From JBECKQ01 sp040235375 (GTDB lineage: Bacteria > Planctomycetota > Phycisphaerae > UBA1845): DNA of 5,435 nucleotides. Shown here in pieces: positions 1 through 5,435 of this stretch. The stretch spans positions 1 to 5,435 of the forward strand of contig JBECKQ010000359.1 of the NCBI GenBank assembly GCA_040235375.1, written 5' to 3'. The stretch's first letter is position 1, and each line of letters begins with the position of its first letter. The notes under the pieces are model-generated. The model did no database searches and was not told the origin of the DNA. It saw only the letters and a list, made by a program, of their open reading frames with translations. The position numbers were made by a program, and so were the translations under genes.

Positions 1-205
1 CAAACGCGCAGGCGTCGCGCCATAGCGTGCGCTTTGCGCAGTCAGACTACAAGCGCTGTGCTGTCGAAAGATGTGCCGATATGTCGGCCGGCTGGCGGGT
101 TGTTGCCTGCTCAATCCGGCGCACGGCATGCCGCAGGGATATCGCAGACGTCCGCTGATCCCGACACATCGGCGCGGCTCGGACGGCGGGCGTCATCGCG
201 CGGCG
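1..205. other. Stretch downstream of dodecin with no supported gene
   Basis: About 200 bases beyond the dodecin stop codon. Open frames cross it on the plus strand, but their translations are rich in Arg, Ala and Ser, show no family resemblance, and lack the GC-ending codon bias of the real genes here. A 41-codon minus-strand frame starting at 169 is equally featureless. Small dyads are present: TGCGC-TTT-GCGCA at 28-40, GCCGA-TATG-TCGGC at 75-88 and CCGA-CACA-TCGG at 161-172. None is followed by a T-run, so I do not call a terminator. The region is probably intergenic or the margin of an unseen neighbour. Confidence 0.5.
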
Positions 206-415
206 TTATTCATCCAGCGTGAAGGCGATCCTCAGCGAGACCTGGTACTGGGCGACCTTTCCGCCGTCGATCGATCCGCGGCTTTCGATCACCTCGTACC
301 AGCGCAGGTTGTGCACGGTCTTGGCGGCCGTGGCGATGGCGTTGCGAATCGCGGCGTCCTGACCCTCGGCAGAGGTGCCAACCACTTCGATCTTCTTATA
401 CACGTGATCGGGCAC
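206..415 (-). CDS. Dodecin family flavin-binding protein
   Basis: A 69-residue protein matching the dodecin family in length and sequence. Dodecins assemble into hollow cytoplasmic dodecamers that bind and store or buffer flavins (FMN, riboflavin or lumichrome). The opening PDHVYKKIEVVGTS, the helix AIRNAIATAAKTVHNL and the strand VAQYQVSLRIAF follow the family's beta-alpha-beta-beta order. Trp39 (in NLRWYEV) corresponds to the flavin-stacking Trp36 of Halobacterium dodecin, and Gln58 (in QYQV) to its flavin-contacting Gln55; those roles are family knowledge. I chose the GTG at 415 because it gives the typical dodecin N-terminus and length and has AGGGAG 8 nt upstream. An in-frame ATG at 454 would add 13 hydrophilic residues and has no clear ribosome binding site. 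The gene lies 74 bp after the lipoprotein gene on the same strand with no terminator visible between them, so co-transcription is plausible. Family call is very secure; the start is less so. Confidence 0.93.
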   Translation of the reverse strand: MPDHVYKKIEVVGTSAEGQDAAIRNAIATAAKTVHNLRWYEVIESRGSIDGGKVAQYQVSLRIAFTLDE

Positions 416-423
416 AATCGTGT

Positions 424-429
424 CTCCCT
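424..429 (-). promoter_or_regulatory. Ribosome binding site supporting the dodecin GTG start
   Basis: Reads AGGGAG on the minus strand, 8 nt before the GTG at 415-413. The lipoprotein gene upstream has the same hexamer at the same 8-nt spacing (915-920 before the ATG at 906). The competing ATG at 454 has only weak GGTCC-type sequence in front of it. This is the main sequence evidence for the shorter dodecin. Confidence 0.6.
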
Positions 430-489
430 GGTTTGCGTGACTGCTCGAAGCCATGGCGGACGAGGACCTGCAGAAGTGACCGACGGCGG

Positions 490-906
490 TCACTCCGTTC
501 CGGCCGGCACGTCCGCGGCATCCTTCGGTATCTGCATGGCGAGGATCGCCGCCTTGGTGTCCTTCTCGAACGACTCTTTGCAGTGCTCCGAGCAGAGCTG
601 GACCTTGTATCCGTGCACGTCCACGGAGAATTCCGGCCGGCCGTCCATGTAGAACGCGCACATCGCGCACTTGGACACCACGTGGTCCACGGTGCCGTCC
701 ACGGCGTCGGCGCGAGCAAGCATGGTTTCCGCCTTGGCGTCCTGCTCGGCCGGGGCGGCGGCGGTGTCAGCGCCTGCCGCGGCCGCAGCTGCGCCGGTAG
801 CGTCGCTCGCCGTGTCCTTCGCCCCTTTCTCCGGGCATCCGGAACACAGCAGGACGGCCGCCAAGACCGCCATCAAGCGGGTCGATCTCAAGAATGTCTG
901 CGACAT
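490..906 (-). CDS. Small lipoprotein with TRASH/YHS-like cysteine motif
   Basis: A 138-residue protein I do not recognise by name. Residues 1-24 look like a lipoprotein signal: positive N-terminus with two arginines, hydrophobic stretch LMAVLAAVLL, then CSGC with Cys24 as the likely lipidated residue. The Cys at -3 is an unusual lipobox residue, so plain secretion is possible. Residues 30-60 are an Ala-rich, low-complexity linker. The C-terminal part carries CAMC (Cys80, Cys83), then a VHGYKVQLCSEHC stretch (Cys105, His108, Cys109) and KESFEKD. This spacing and the closing CSxxCxxxFxxD pattern resemble TRASH/YHS-type metal-binding domains, which bind or sense soft metals such as copper. An extracytoplasmic metal-binding or metal-relay role is inference. 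AGGGAG lies 8 nt before the ATG. The gene starts 60 bp after icd on the same strand without an evident terminator, and dodecin follows it. The real-gene call is firm, the function is tentative. Confidence 0.8.
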   Translation of the reverse strand: MSQTFLRSTRLMAVLAAVLLCSGCPEKGAKDTASDATGAAAAAAGADTAAAPAEQDAKAETMLARADAVDGTVDHVVSKCAMCAFYMDGRPEFSVDVHGYKVQLCSEHCKESFEKDTKAAILAMQIPKDAADVPAGTE

Positions 907-966
907 GCGGTGTACTCCCTGATGGTTACGGAGGGCCTCAGAAACCCTACCTGCCGGTGGTGGTGA

Positions 967-2235
967 TCACATGTGCCTGATGATTGCGTCGCCGAACTCG
1001 CTGCACTTGAGCAGCGTCGCCTTCTGGCCTTCCGCCTCCATGAGGCGATGGAAGTCATAGGTGACCGTGCGCGCGGCGATCGCCTTGTTCATTCCCTTCA
1101 GGATCAGGTCGGCCGCCTCGTTCCAGTTCATGAATCGGAACATCATCTCGCCGCTGAGGATCATCGAGCCGGGATTCACCTTGTCCTGGTTGGCGTACTT
1201 CGGCGCGGTGCCGTGCGTGGCCTCGAAGATGGCGTGGCCCGTATCGTAGTTGATGTTGCCGCCCGGGGCGATGCCAATGCCGCCGACCTGGGCCGCCAGC
1301 GCGTCGGAGATGTAGTCACCGTTCAGGTTCATCGTGGCCAGGATGTCGAACTCGTTCGCCCGCGTGAGAACCTGCTGAAGCGTGATGTCGGCGATCGTAT
1401 CCTTGATGACGATATCCTTGCCGTTCTGTGGGTTTTTCATCACCTGCCACGGGCCGCCGTCGAGGTCTTTCGCTGCAAACTCCTGCTTGGCGACCTGATA
1501 ACCCCAGTCGCGGAAGGCGCCCTCGGTGAACTTCATGATGTTGCCCTTGTGCACCAGCGTGATCGACTTGCGGTCATACTTGATCGCGTAGTTGATCGCC
1601 GCGCGCACCAGGCGCTTCGTCCCTTCTTCGCTGACGGGCTTGATGCCGATGCCGGAAGTCTCCGGGAAGCGGATCTTCCTGACGCCCATCTCCTCCTGCA
1701 GCCACTTGACAACCTTCTTGCACTCCGGCGTGCCCGCCTGCCACTCGACTCCAGCATAGATGTCCTCCGCGTTCTCACGAAAGATGACCATGTCGACGAG
1801 TTCGGGCCGCTTCACCGGCGAGGGGACGCCCTGGAAGTACTTCACCGGCCGCAGGCACACGTACAGGTCCAGTGTCTGCCGCAAGGCGACGTTCAGCGAG
1901 CGGATGCCGCCGCCCACCGGCGTCGTTAGCGGCCCCTTGATGCCGACCAGGTACTCGCGGAAGGCGTTGATCGTGTCGTCCGGAAGCCAGGTGTTGAACT
2001 TGTCGTAGGACGTCTGGCCCGCAAAGACCTCGAACCAATGTATCTTCCGCTTGCCGCCGTACGCTTTCTCCACCGCGGCGTCGAGCACGCGTTTTGCCGC
2101 CCGCCAGATGTCCGGCCCGGTGCCGTCGCCTTCAATGCATGGCATGATCGGGTCATCGGGAACGTGCAGACCCTCGCCGGTCATGCGGATTTTCTGTCCC
2201 GAAGTCGGCGGCGAAACCTGTTGAAATGTCGTCAT
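967..2235 (-). CDS. icd: Isocitrate dehydrogenase, NADP-dependent
   Basis: A 422-residue cytoplasmic TCA-cycle enzyme that oxidatively decarboxylates isocitrate to 2-oxoglutarate, producing NADPH. It is close to E. coli Icd in length (416) and sequence. The isocitrate-binding set is present: Ser113, Asn115 and Arg119 in IRSLNVALR, Arg129 in CLRP, Arg153 in FRENAEDIYAG, with catalytic Tyr160 and Lys230. The metal-binding aspartates lie in NLNGDYISD (Asp307, Asp311). HGTAPKYANQDKVNPGS (341 onward) carries the Lys346-Tyr347 pair that in E. coli Icd recognises the NADP 2'-phosphate, so NADP use is expected. Ser113 is the residue AceK phosphorylates in E. coli; whether this host has AceK cannot be seen. 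The start at 2235 is set by AGGAGG 11 nt upstream and by the family N-terminus; the frame stays open to 2421 but that extension is unlike Icd and runs into mlaD. It has its own strong promoter. The lipoprotein gene follows after 60 bp. Confidence 0.97.
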   Translation of the reverse strand: MTTFQQVSPPTSGQKIRMTGEGLHVPDDPIMPCIEGDGTGPDIWRAAKRVLDAAVEKAYGGKRKIHWFEVFAGQTSYDKFNTWLPDDTINAFREYLVGIKGPLTTPVGGGIRSLNVALRQTLDLYVCLRPVKYFQGVPSPVKRPELVDMVIFRENAEDIYAGVEWQAGTPECKKVVKWLQEEMGVRKIRFPETSGIGIKPVSEEGTKRLVRAAINYAIKYDRKSITLVHKGNIMKFTEGAFRDWGYQVAKQEFAAKDLDGGPWQVMKNPQNGKDIVIKDTIADITLQQVLTRANEFDILATMNLNGDYISDALAAQVGGIGIAPGGNINYDTGHAIFEATHGTAPKYANQDKVNPGSMILSGEMMFRFMNWNEAADLILKGMNKAIAARTVTYDFHRLMEAEGQKATLLKCSEFGDAIIRHM

Positions 2236-2246
2236 CGCTGAGCGTC

Positions 2247-2252
2247 CCTCCT
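2247..2252 (-). promoter_or_regulatory. Shine-Dalgarno site fixing the icd start
   Basis: A full AGGAGG on the minus strand, 11 nt before the ATG at 2235-2233. It decides against the in-frame start at 2421, which would lie inside mlaD and upstream of the icd promoter. Confidence 0.85.
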
Positions 2253-2293
2253 GTAAGGGGGTTGAAAAAAGGGCTGTCTGCGTGAGCGAGGCG

Positions 2294-2322
2294 ATGATAG
2301 AAACGGCCCGGCGCGCTGTCAA
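2294..2322 (-). promoter_or_regulatory. Sigma-70-type promoter of icd
   Basis: On the minus strand, -35 TTGACA (2322-2317, perfect consensus), a 17-bp spacer, and -10 TATCAT (2299-2294, five of six). Transcription would start near 2287, giving a leader of about 50 nt that contains a T6 run and the AGGAGG site. It lies wholly within the 127-bp gap between mlaD and icd, so icd should be transcribed independently of the mla operon and probably strongly. This rests on motif match only; the host's sigma specificity is unknown. Confidence 0.75.
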
Positions 2323-2364
2323 CGCGGCCGGAGCCGGTGTGATCCCGGGCTCGATGGGCCGTTT
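2301..2364. repeat. Perfect 9-bp inverted repeat at the mlaD end / icd promoter
   Basis: AAACGGCCC at 2301-2309 and its exact complement GGGCCGTTT at 2356-2364, 46 bp apart. The right arm includes two bases of the mlaD stop codon; the left arm lies inside the icd promoter spacer, directly beside the -10. In mla mRNA the two arms could pair and end in UUUC, a weak terminator-like arrangement with a large loop. It could equally be a protein-binding dyad or chance. Confidence 0.35.
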
Positions 2365-3466
2365 ACTGCGGTATCTTGCGGTCGACGGGCAGGCCGTCGA
2401 CGTTGAGTCCGATCCGCCCACTCTGCTCGAAGCGGTAGAAGAGCCGCCGCAGCGAGTCGATCATCCCCCGGGCGCGCTCCACGGTGAGAACCAGCACTTC
2501 GTACAGACGATTGTCCGTCAGCAGCAGGCCGATCGTGCCCTTGCCCTCGACAAGATTCTGACTGATGACCCGGAGGTTGGCGGTCGTCTCGGCCAGGTTG
2601 TCGAGCACGGGCATCGCCGCTTTCGTCAGCTCGGTGAAGTCCTTGTTGGCATCGTCCACCGTGAGCTCGACCTTGTTCGCGATGCGCGACGCGTCGATCT
2701 TCAGATTGGCGCTCGTATCGCGGAAGTCGGCAAGGGCGGCGCGGCCATCCTGCGTCATGGCCAGCACGTTTTCGATGGCCTTGCGCAAGTCGCTCTGCAC
2801 CTCGGGGTGGCCGATGACGGCGTCGACGTTCTTGAGCACGCGGTCGAAGCGTTCGACGACCGTGTAGAGGTTGGCCGTCATGCGCTTCGCGGCGGTTACC
2901 GGATGGTCCACTTCCTGGATTGTCGTCTTCTTGAGCAACTCGTGCAGGTCCTGGGCAACGGGCGTCAGCTCCCTGGCGAATTCGCCGATGCTCGCCACGG
3001 TCGAGTCGAGGGACGTGACCATATCCTTGGGAACGATGTTTTCCAGCGCGTTGACGCTGACGCCTTCAATGGTTCCGCCCGGCTTGACGGCGGGCATTCC
3101 CTCACCGGCCGCGAAAATCTCGATCCGCCCCCGGCCCAGGCCCAGCGGCGGCTCGATGCACTCGGCGCGCGAACCGCGCGGCACGCGAAACCGGTCCTTG
3201 ATCTTCCCGACGACGATGACGCCCTTTTCCGGCGCGTTCATGTCGATGAACTTCAGCGTCTCGACGCGGCCGATCTGGATGCCGTTCATGTTGATCACCG
3301 TGCCGCTGTCGATGCCGCTGATTTCGGAGACCCGGATGTTGAGCTGATATTCGGCGCCTTGCAGCCAGGACGGAGCCTCGCCGAACATCACCATGAGAAT
3401 GCCCAGGCAGACCAGCGCGGCGATCACAAAGACTCCGACCAGCAGATTTCTCGACGTTTCGGTCAT
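2363..3466 (-). CDS. mlaD: MlaD-type MCE-domain protein of a lipid ABC transporter
   Basis: A 367-residue substrate-binding component of an Mla-type transporter, anchored in the inner membrane and projecting into the periplasm. Residues 8-28 form one transmembrane segment after a short cytoplasmic tail. Residues about 38-120 are a single MCE domain: the GIDSGTVINMNGIQIGRVE block (51-69) is the classic MCE signature, and PPLGLGRGRIEIF (106-118) covers the loop that lines the central pore in MCE hexamers. Residues about 145-345 are mostly helical and Ala/Asp/Leu-rich, with GKGTIGLLLTDNRLYE (308-323), a motif common near the end of long MCE proteins. E. coli MlaD is only about half this length, so the helical tail is the distinctive part and may form a tube towards the outer membrane, as proposed for other long MCE proteins. 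The ATG overlaps the mlaF stop as ATGA, and GGGAGG lies 6 nt upstream, so translational coupling is expected. It is the last gene of the mla operon. Confidence 0.92.
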   Translation of the reverse strand: MTETSRNLLVGVFVIAALVCLGILMVMFGEAPSWLQGAEYQLNIRVSEISGIDSGTVINMNGIQIGRVETLKFIDMNAPEKGVIVVGKIKDRFRVPRGSRAECIEPPLGLGRGRIEIFAAGEGMPAVKPGGTIEGVSVNALENIVPKDMVTSLDSTVASIGEFARELTPVAQDLHELLKKTTIQEVDHPVTAAKRMTANLYTVVERFDRVLKNVDAVIGHPEVQSDLRKAIENVLAMTQDGRAALADFRDTSANLKIDASRIANKVELTVDDANKDFTELTKAAMPVLDNLAETTANLRVISQNLVEGKGTIGLLLTDNRLYEVLVLTVERARGMIDSLRRLFYRFEQSGRIGLNVDGLPVDRKIPQ

Positions 3467-4284
3467 CGCTTGCCTCCCAGGTTCAGGCTGGCCAGTTGCT
3501 CCTTACTGGCGCGACCTTCGACAAACTGCCGGACTCGGGGGTCGTCCGTGGCTTCCATCTCCGCTGGCGTTCCGTCGAAGACGAAGCGCTCCTTGTGGAG
3601 CATGATGACGCGGTCGCCGACCTTTCGGACGCTGGCCATGTCGTGAGTGACCACGACGCTGGTGACGCCGAGCTCCCGCTGCAACTTGCGGATCAGCTCG
3701 TTGATCACGTCGGAACGGATCGGATCGAGCCCCGTCGTCGGCTCATCATAGAGAATGACCTCCGGGTCCATGGCGATGGCTCTCGCCAGTGCGACGCGCT
3801 TCCGCTGGCCGCCGGACAGCTCGGCGGGCTTTTTCTCCCGTACGCCGTCGAGACCCACCATCGCTAGTTTCTCCTTGACGGTCCGGTCGATGTCCCTCCA
3901 CTGGCGGTGGGTGTGCTCCACAATCGGAAACGCGATGTTCTCCGCCACGGTCAGAGAGTCGAACAACGCTCCCATCTGGAACAGGAAGCCGAACTTCGTA
4001 CGGACGTCCACCAGGTCGCGCTCGTGAAGCTGGTCAATCCGCTGCCCGCGAAAGTAAACCTCGCCGTTATCCGGTTTCAGCAACCGGGCGATGTGCTTGA
4101 GCACGACGCTCTTACCGGCTCCGGATTCACCGACGATCGCCGTCGTCTCCCCCTCGCGCAGCGCCAAGTCCACGTCGCGCAGCACTACGAGCTTGCCGAA
4201 CGACTTGGACACGTGCCGCAGCTCGACCACGGGGTGCTCGATGCTCTCATGCGGCACCGCGGGCGTTTTCTCCAGTTGTGGCAT
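3463..4284 (-). CDS. mlaF: MlaF-type ABC transporter ATPase
   Basis: A 273-residue ATP-binding subunit, cytoplasmic, powering lipid transport with the MlaE permease and MlaD. All nucleotide-binding motifs are intact: Walker A GESGAGKS (52-59), Q-loop Gln103 within FLFQMGALFDSLTVAENIAFP (an MlaF/Ttg2A hallmark), signature LSGGQ (156-160), Walker B VILYDEP (176-182), D-loop GLD (185-187), and switch His214 in VVTHD. Length matches the family. The first 18 or so residues are a variable extension before the fold begins at VVELRHVSKSFG. The start at 4284 is 24 bp after mlaE and has only a weak purine stretch before it, suggesting coupling to mlaE translation. Its stop overlaps the mlaD start. Substrate is phospholipid in proteobacterial Mla; other hydrophobic compounds are handled by related systems. 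Confidence 0.95.
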   Translation of the reverse strand: MPQLEKTPAVPHESIEHPVVELRHVSKSFGKLVVLRDVDLALREGETTAIVGESGAGKSVVLKHIARLLKPDNGEVYFRGQRIDQLHERDLVDVRTKFGFLFQMGALFDSLTVAENIAFPIVEHTHRQWRDIDRTVKEKLAMVGLDGVREKKPAELSGGQRKRVALARAIAMDPEVILYDEPTTGLDPIRSDVINELIRKLQRELGVTSVVVTHDMASVRKVGDRVIMLHKERFVFDGTPAEMEATDDPRVRQFVEGRASKEQLASLNLGGKR

Positions 4285-4308
4285 CGGCGCGATCCGCTCT
4301 TTCGCTCG

Positions 4309-5121
4309 TCAAATCAGGGCCTTGAACCCATACAACGCGCGGTACAGGCCCTGCATGAACGTCGCAATGAAGAAGTCGATAACCAGGATCGTGACGAAGC
4401 TGGCGACAAACCCTTCCGTGCACGCGCGTCCGACCCCCTCCGCACCTGCTCGGCAGAAGAAACCTTTATAACACGCGATCAGCCCGATGATGCCGCCGAA
4501 CACCAGGCTCTTGATCGCCCCCACCATCAAGTCCCACATCTGCACCGCGTCCATGGTGTAGTAGGCGTATGGCTCGTAGGGCCCGTGCTTCAGCACCACC
4601 GCGACCCACATGCCGGCCAGCGATCCGCACACGTCCGCGAACAGCGTCAGCAGGGGGGCCAGCAGCATACAGGCAAGGAACCGCGGCACCACAAGGTATC
4701 GGACCGGGTCCGAGCCCATCACGCGCAGCGCGTCGAGCTGCTCGGTCACATTCATCGTCCCCAACTCGGCGGTGAGCGCTCCACCCACGCGTCCGGCCAG
4801 CATCACGGCGGCAAGAACCGGCCCGAGTTCCTGAACCAGCGTCAGGTTGATCAGGACGCCCATCCGGTTTTCAAAGCCGGCGGCGTCGAGCTGATCGTAC
4901 GCCTGGATGGCCAGCACGAGCCCGACGAACGTTCCCGTGACGACGATCACCGGCACCGATCGGTTGCCTACCTCGTAAAGCTGGGGGAAGAGGAGTTGCC
5001 AATTCCGCCACCGGCGGATGCCGGATGCAAGCCAGAGAACCGTCCGCGCGCAGAACATGCAGAATCGGCCGAACGACTCGACAACGGTCACTGTCTTGCT
5101 GCCGATGGCGGTGATGATCAT
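4309..5121 (-). CDS. mlaE: MlaE-type ABC transporter permease
   Basis: A 270-residue integral inner-membrane protein, the permease of the Mla-type lipid transporter; two copies would associate with the MlaF ATPase and an MlaD hexamer. The family block QELGPVLAAVMLAGRVGGA continuing to LGTMNVTEQLDALRVMG (97-136) is present and intact. A second conserved region runs through ACYKGFFCRAGAEGVGRACT (216-235), with Cys in ACTEG where many homologues have Thr. Hydrophobic segments lie near residues 56-76, 90-112, 142-175, 200-219 and 237-258, as expected for MlaE. Length is typical. AGGGA sits 7 nt before the ATG at 5121, preceded by a 7-bp GC hairpin. It is first in the mlaE-mlaF-mlaD operon, with the likely promoter in 5246-5274. 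Confidence 0.94.
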   Translation of the reverse strand: MIITAIGSKTVTVVESFGRFCMFCARTVLWLASGIRRWRNWQLLFPQLYEVGNRSVPVIVVTGTFVGLVLAIQAYDQLDAAGFENRMGVLINLTLVQELGPVLAAVMLAGRVGGALTAELGTMNVTEQLDALRVMGSDPVRYLVVPRFLACMLLAPLLTLFADVCGSLAGMWVAVVLKHGPYEPYAYYTMDAVQMWDLMVGAIKSLVFGGIIGLIACYKGFFCRAGAEGVGRACTEGFVASFVTILVIDFFIATFMQGLYRALYGFKALI

Positions 5122-5141
5122 GGACCCGTCCCTGCGTCGGT

Positions 5142-5165
5142 CGGCCGGCTTTCCTCGCCCGGCCG
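5142..5165 (-). other. GC hairpin in the mlaE leader
   Basis: On the minus strand CGGCCGG (5165-5159) pairs perfectly with CCGGCCG (5148-5142) around the 10-nt loop GCGAGGAAAG, ending 20 nt before the mlaE ATG. The loop holds an AGGA ribosome-binding-like sequence, while the site nearer the start (AGGGA, 5129-5133) stays free. The arms also form the direct repeat GGCCGGCT at 5143-5150 and 5161-5168. It may modulate translation or mRNA stability; no T-run follows, so it is not an intrinsic terminator. Confidence 0.4.
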
Positions 5166-5245
5166 GCTACGGCTCGACCGGGTGAAAACACGCGGGCTGT
5201 CCCCTCCGTGCGAATCGTCGCGGGTAGGCGCGGAAGTCAGCGATT

Positions 5246-5274
5246 ATTCTCGCAGTTTGTAACTGTCGCTTCAA
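5246..5274 (-). promoter_or_regulatory. Candidate promoter of the mla operon, with internal dyad
   Basis: On the minus strand, TTGAAG (5274-5269, four of six), a 17-bp spacer, and GAGAAT (5251-5246, four of six), in a locally AT-richer patch. The start would be near 5239, leaving a leader of about 118 nt. The spacer contains a perfect dyad CAGTT-TGT-AACTG (5253-5265), well placed for a repressor operator. Motif evidence only, and moderate. Confidence 0.4.
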
Positions 5275-5288
5275 AGAGTGTCAACGAA

Positions 5289-5354
5289 AAGCCCCACGAC
5301 GTGGCGTGCCGCCGGTTGGCACGAAGCCCGACGTGGGAAAGCCTACCCGACGTC
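5289..5354. repeat. Cluster of three degenerate AAGCC-n-CGACGT repeats forming a hairpin
   Basis: Three direct copies: AAGCC-CCA-CGACGTGG (5289-5304), AAGCC-CGACGTGG (5324-5336) and AAGCC-TACC-CGACGT (5339-5353). The first two, with intervening sequence, make an imperfect inverted structure: CCCACG (5293-5298) pairs with CGTGGG (5332-5337), and CGTGCC (5305-5310) pairs with GGCACG (5318-5323) around a 7-nt loop. CCGGTTGGC at 5312-5320 is also inverted at 5393-5401 (GCCAACCGG), inside the start of the glycosyltransferase gene. The cluster lies between divergent promoters, so regulator binding sites are one reading and a small extragenic palindrome is another. Confidence 0.4.
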
Positions 5355-5382
5355 TTGTTACGCCGACAGCCGCGGCTAACAT
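5355..5382 (+). promoter_or_regulatory. Candidate promoter of the glycosyltransferase gene
   Basis: TTGTTA (5355-5360, four of six), a 16-bp spacer, and TAACAT (5377-5382, four of six). The expected start point, about 7 nt past the -10, falls on or beside the A of the ATG at 5389, so the transcript could be leaderless. Each hexamer is only a partial match. Confidence 0.35.
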
Positions 5383-5388
5383 GCCGGC

Positions 5389-5435
5389 ATGCGCCAACCG
5401 GACCAACGCCTGTCCATCATCGTTCCCACGTTCCG
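5389..5435 (+). CDS. Partial N-terminus of a family 2 glycosyltransferase
   Basis: Only 15 codons plus two bases are inside the window, reading MRQPDQRLSIIVPTF and continuing past the edge. LSIIVPTF is the first beta-strand of the GT-A fold and the usual opening of family 2 glycosyltransferases, which transfer sugars from nucleotide-sugar or polyprenyl-phosphate donors, for example to cell-surface polysaccharide or dolichol/undecaprenyl-type lipids. An in-frame TAA at 5377-5379 excludes any longer start, and no start codon lies between it and 5389. No Shine-Dalgarno sequence precedes the ATG. It is divergent from mlaE. The family call rests on one short motif; substrate cannot be judged. Confidence 0.7.
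   Translation, partial: MRQPDQRLSIIVPTF

Overview
The window is GC-rich bacterial chromosome. It has six complete protein genes, all on the minus strand, and the first codons of a seventh gene on the plus strand at the right edge. A complete MlaE-MlaF-MlaD lipid-transport set and a short lipoprotein signal peptide point to a Gram-negative (diderm) organism. The long, helical MlaD-type protein and the overall protein style resemble Planctomycetota or a similar high-GC environmental phylum. That placement is an impression, not a demonstrated assignment. Nothing suggests a plasmid, phage, transposon or genomic island.

Layout from right to left, in the direction of transcription. A partial family 2 glycosyltransferase gene (5389 onward, plus strand) is divergent from everything else; its candidate promoter sits so close to the start codon that the mRNA may be leaderless. 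The intergenic stretch 5122-5388 holds a possible promoter for the mla genes, a 7-bp GC hairpin in their leader, and a cluster of small repeats. Then come mlaE (4309-5121), mlaF (3463-4284) and mlaD (2363-3466). mlaE and mlaF are 24 bp apart, and mlaF and mlaD overlap by the 4-bp ATGA, so they form one operon. Together they should make an inner-membrane ABC complex (permease, ATPase, membrane-anchored MCE substrate-binding protein) moving phospholipid or other hydrophobic molecules between inner and outer membrane. No MlaB, MlaC or MlaA is encoded here.

A separate unit begins in the 127-bp gap after mlaD. A near-consensus sigma-70 promoter (TTGACA, 17 bp, TATCAT) and an AGGAGG ribosome binding site precede icd, the NADP-type isocitrate dehydrogenase of the TCA cycle (967-2235). 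After icd, on the same strand and without a visible terminator, come a small lipoprotein with a cysteine-rich TRASH/YHS-like metal-binding motif (490-906) and a dodecin flavin-storage protein (206-415). The dodecin most likely starts at a GTG rather than at the upstream ATG. Positions 1-205 contain no gene I can support.

Most of the window is ordinary housekeeping and envelope-maintenance DNA. The points most worth a second look are the uncharacterised cysteine-rich lipoprotein placed between icd and dodecin, the candidate leaderless glycosyltransferase start, the start-site correction for dodecin, and the dyad and hairpin elements in the two regulatory gaps. I did not find a clearly new multi-gene system.
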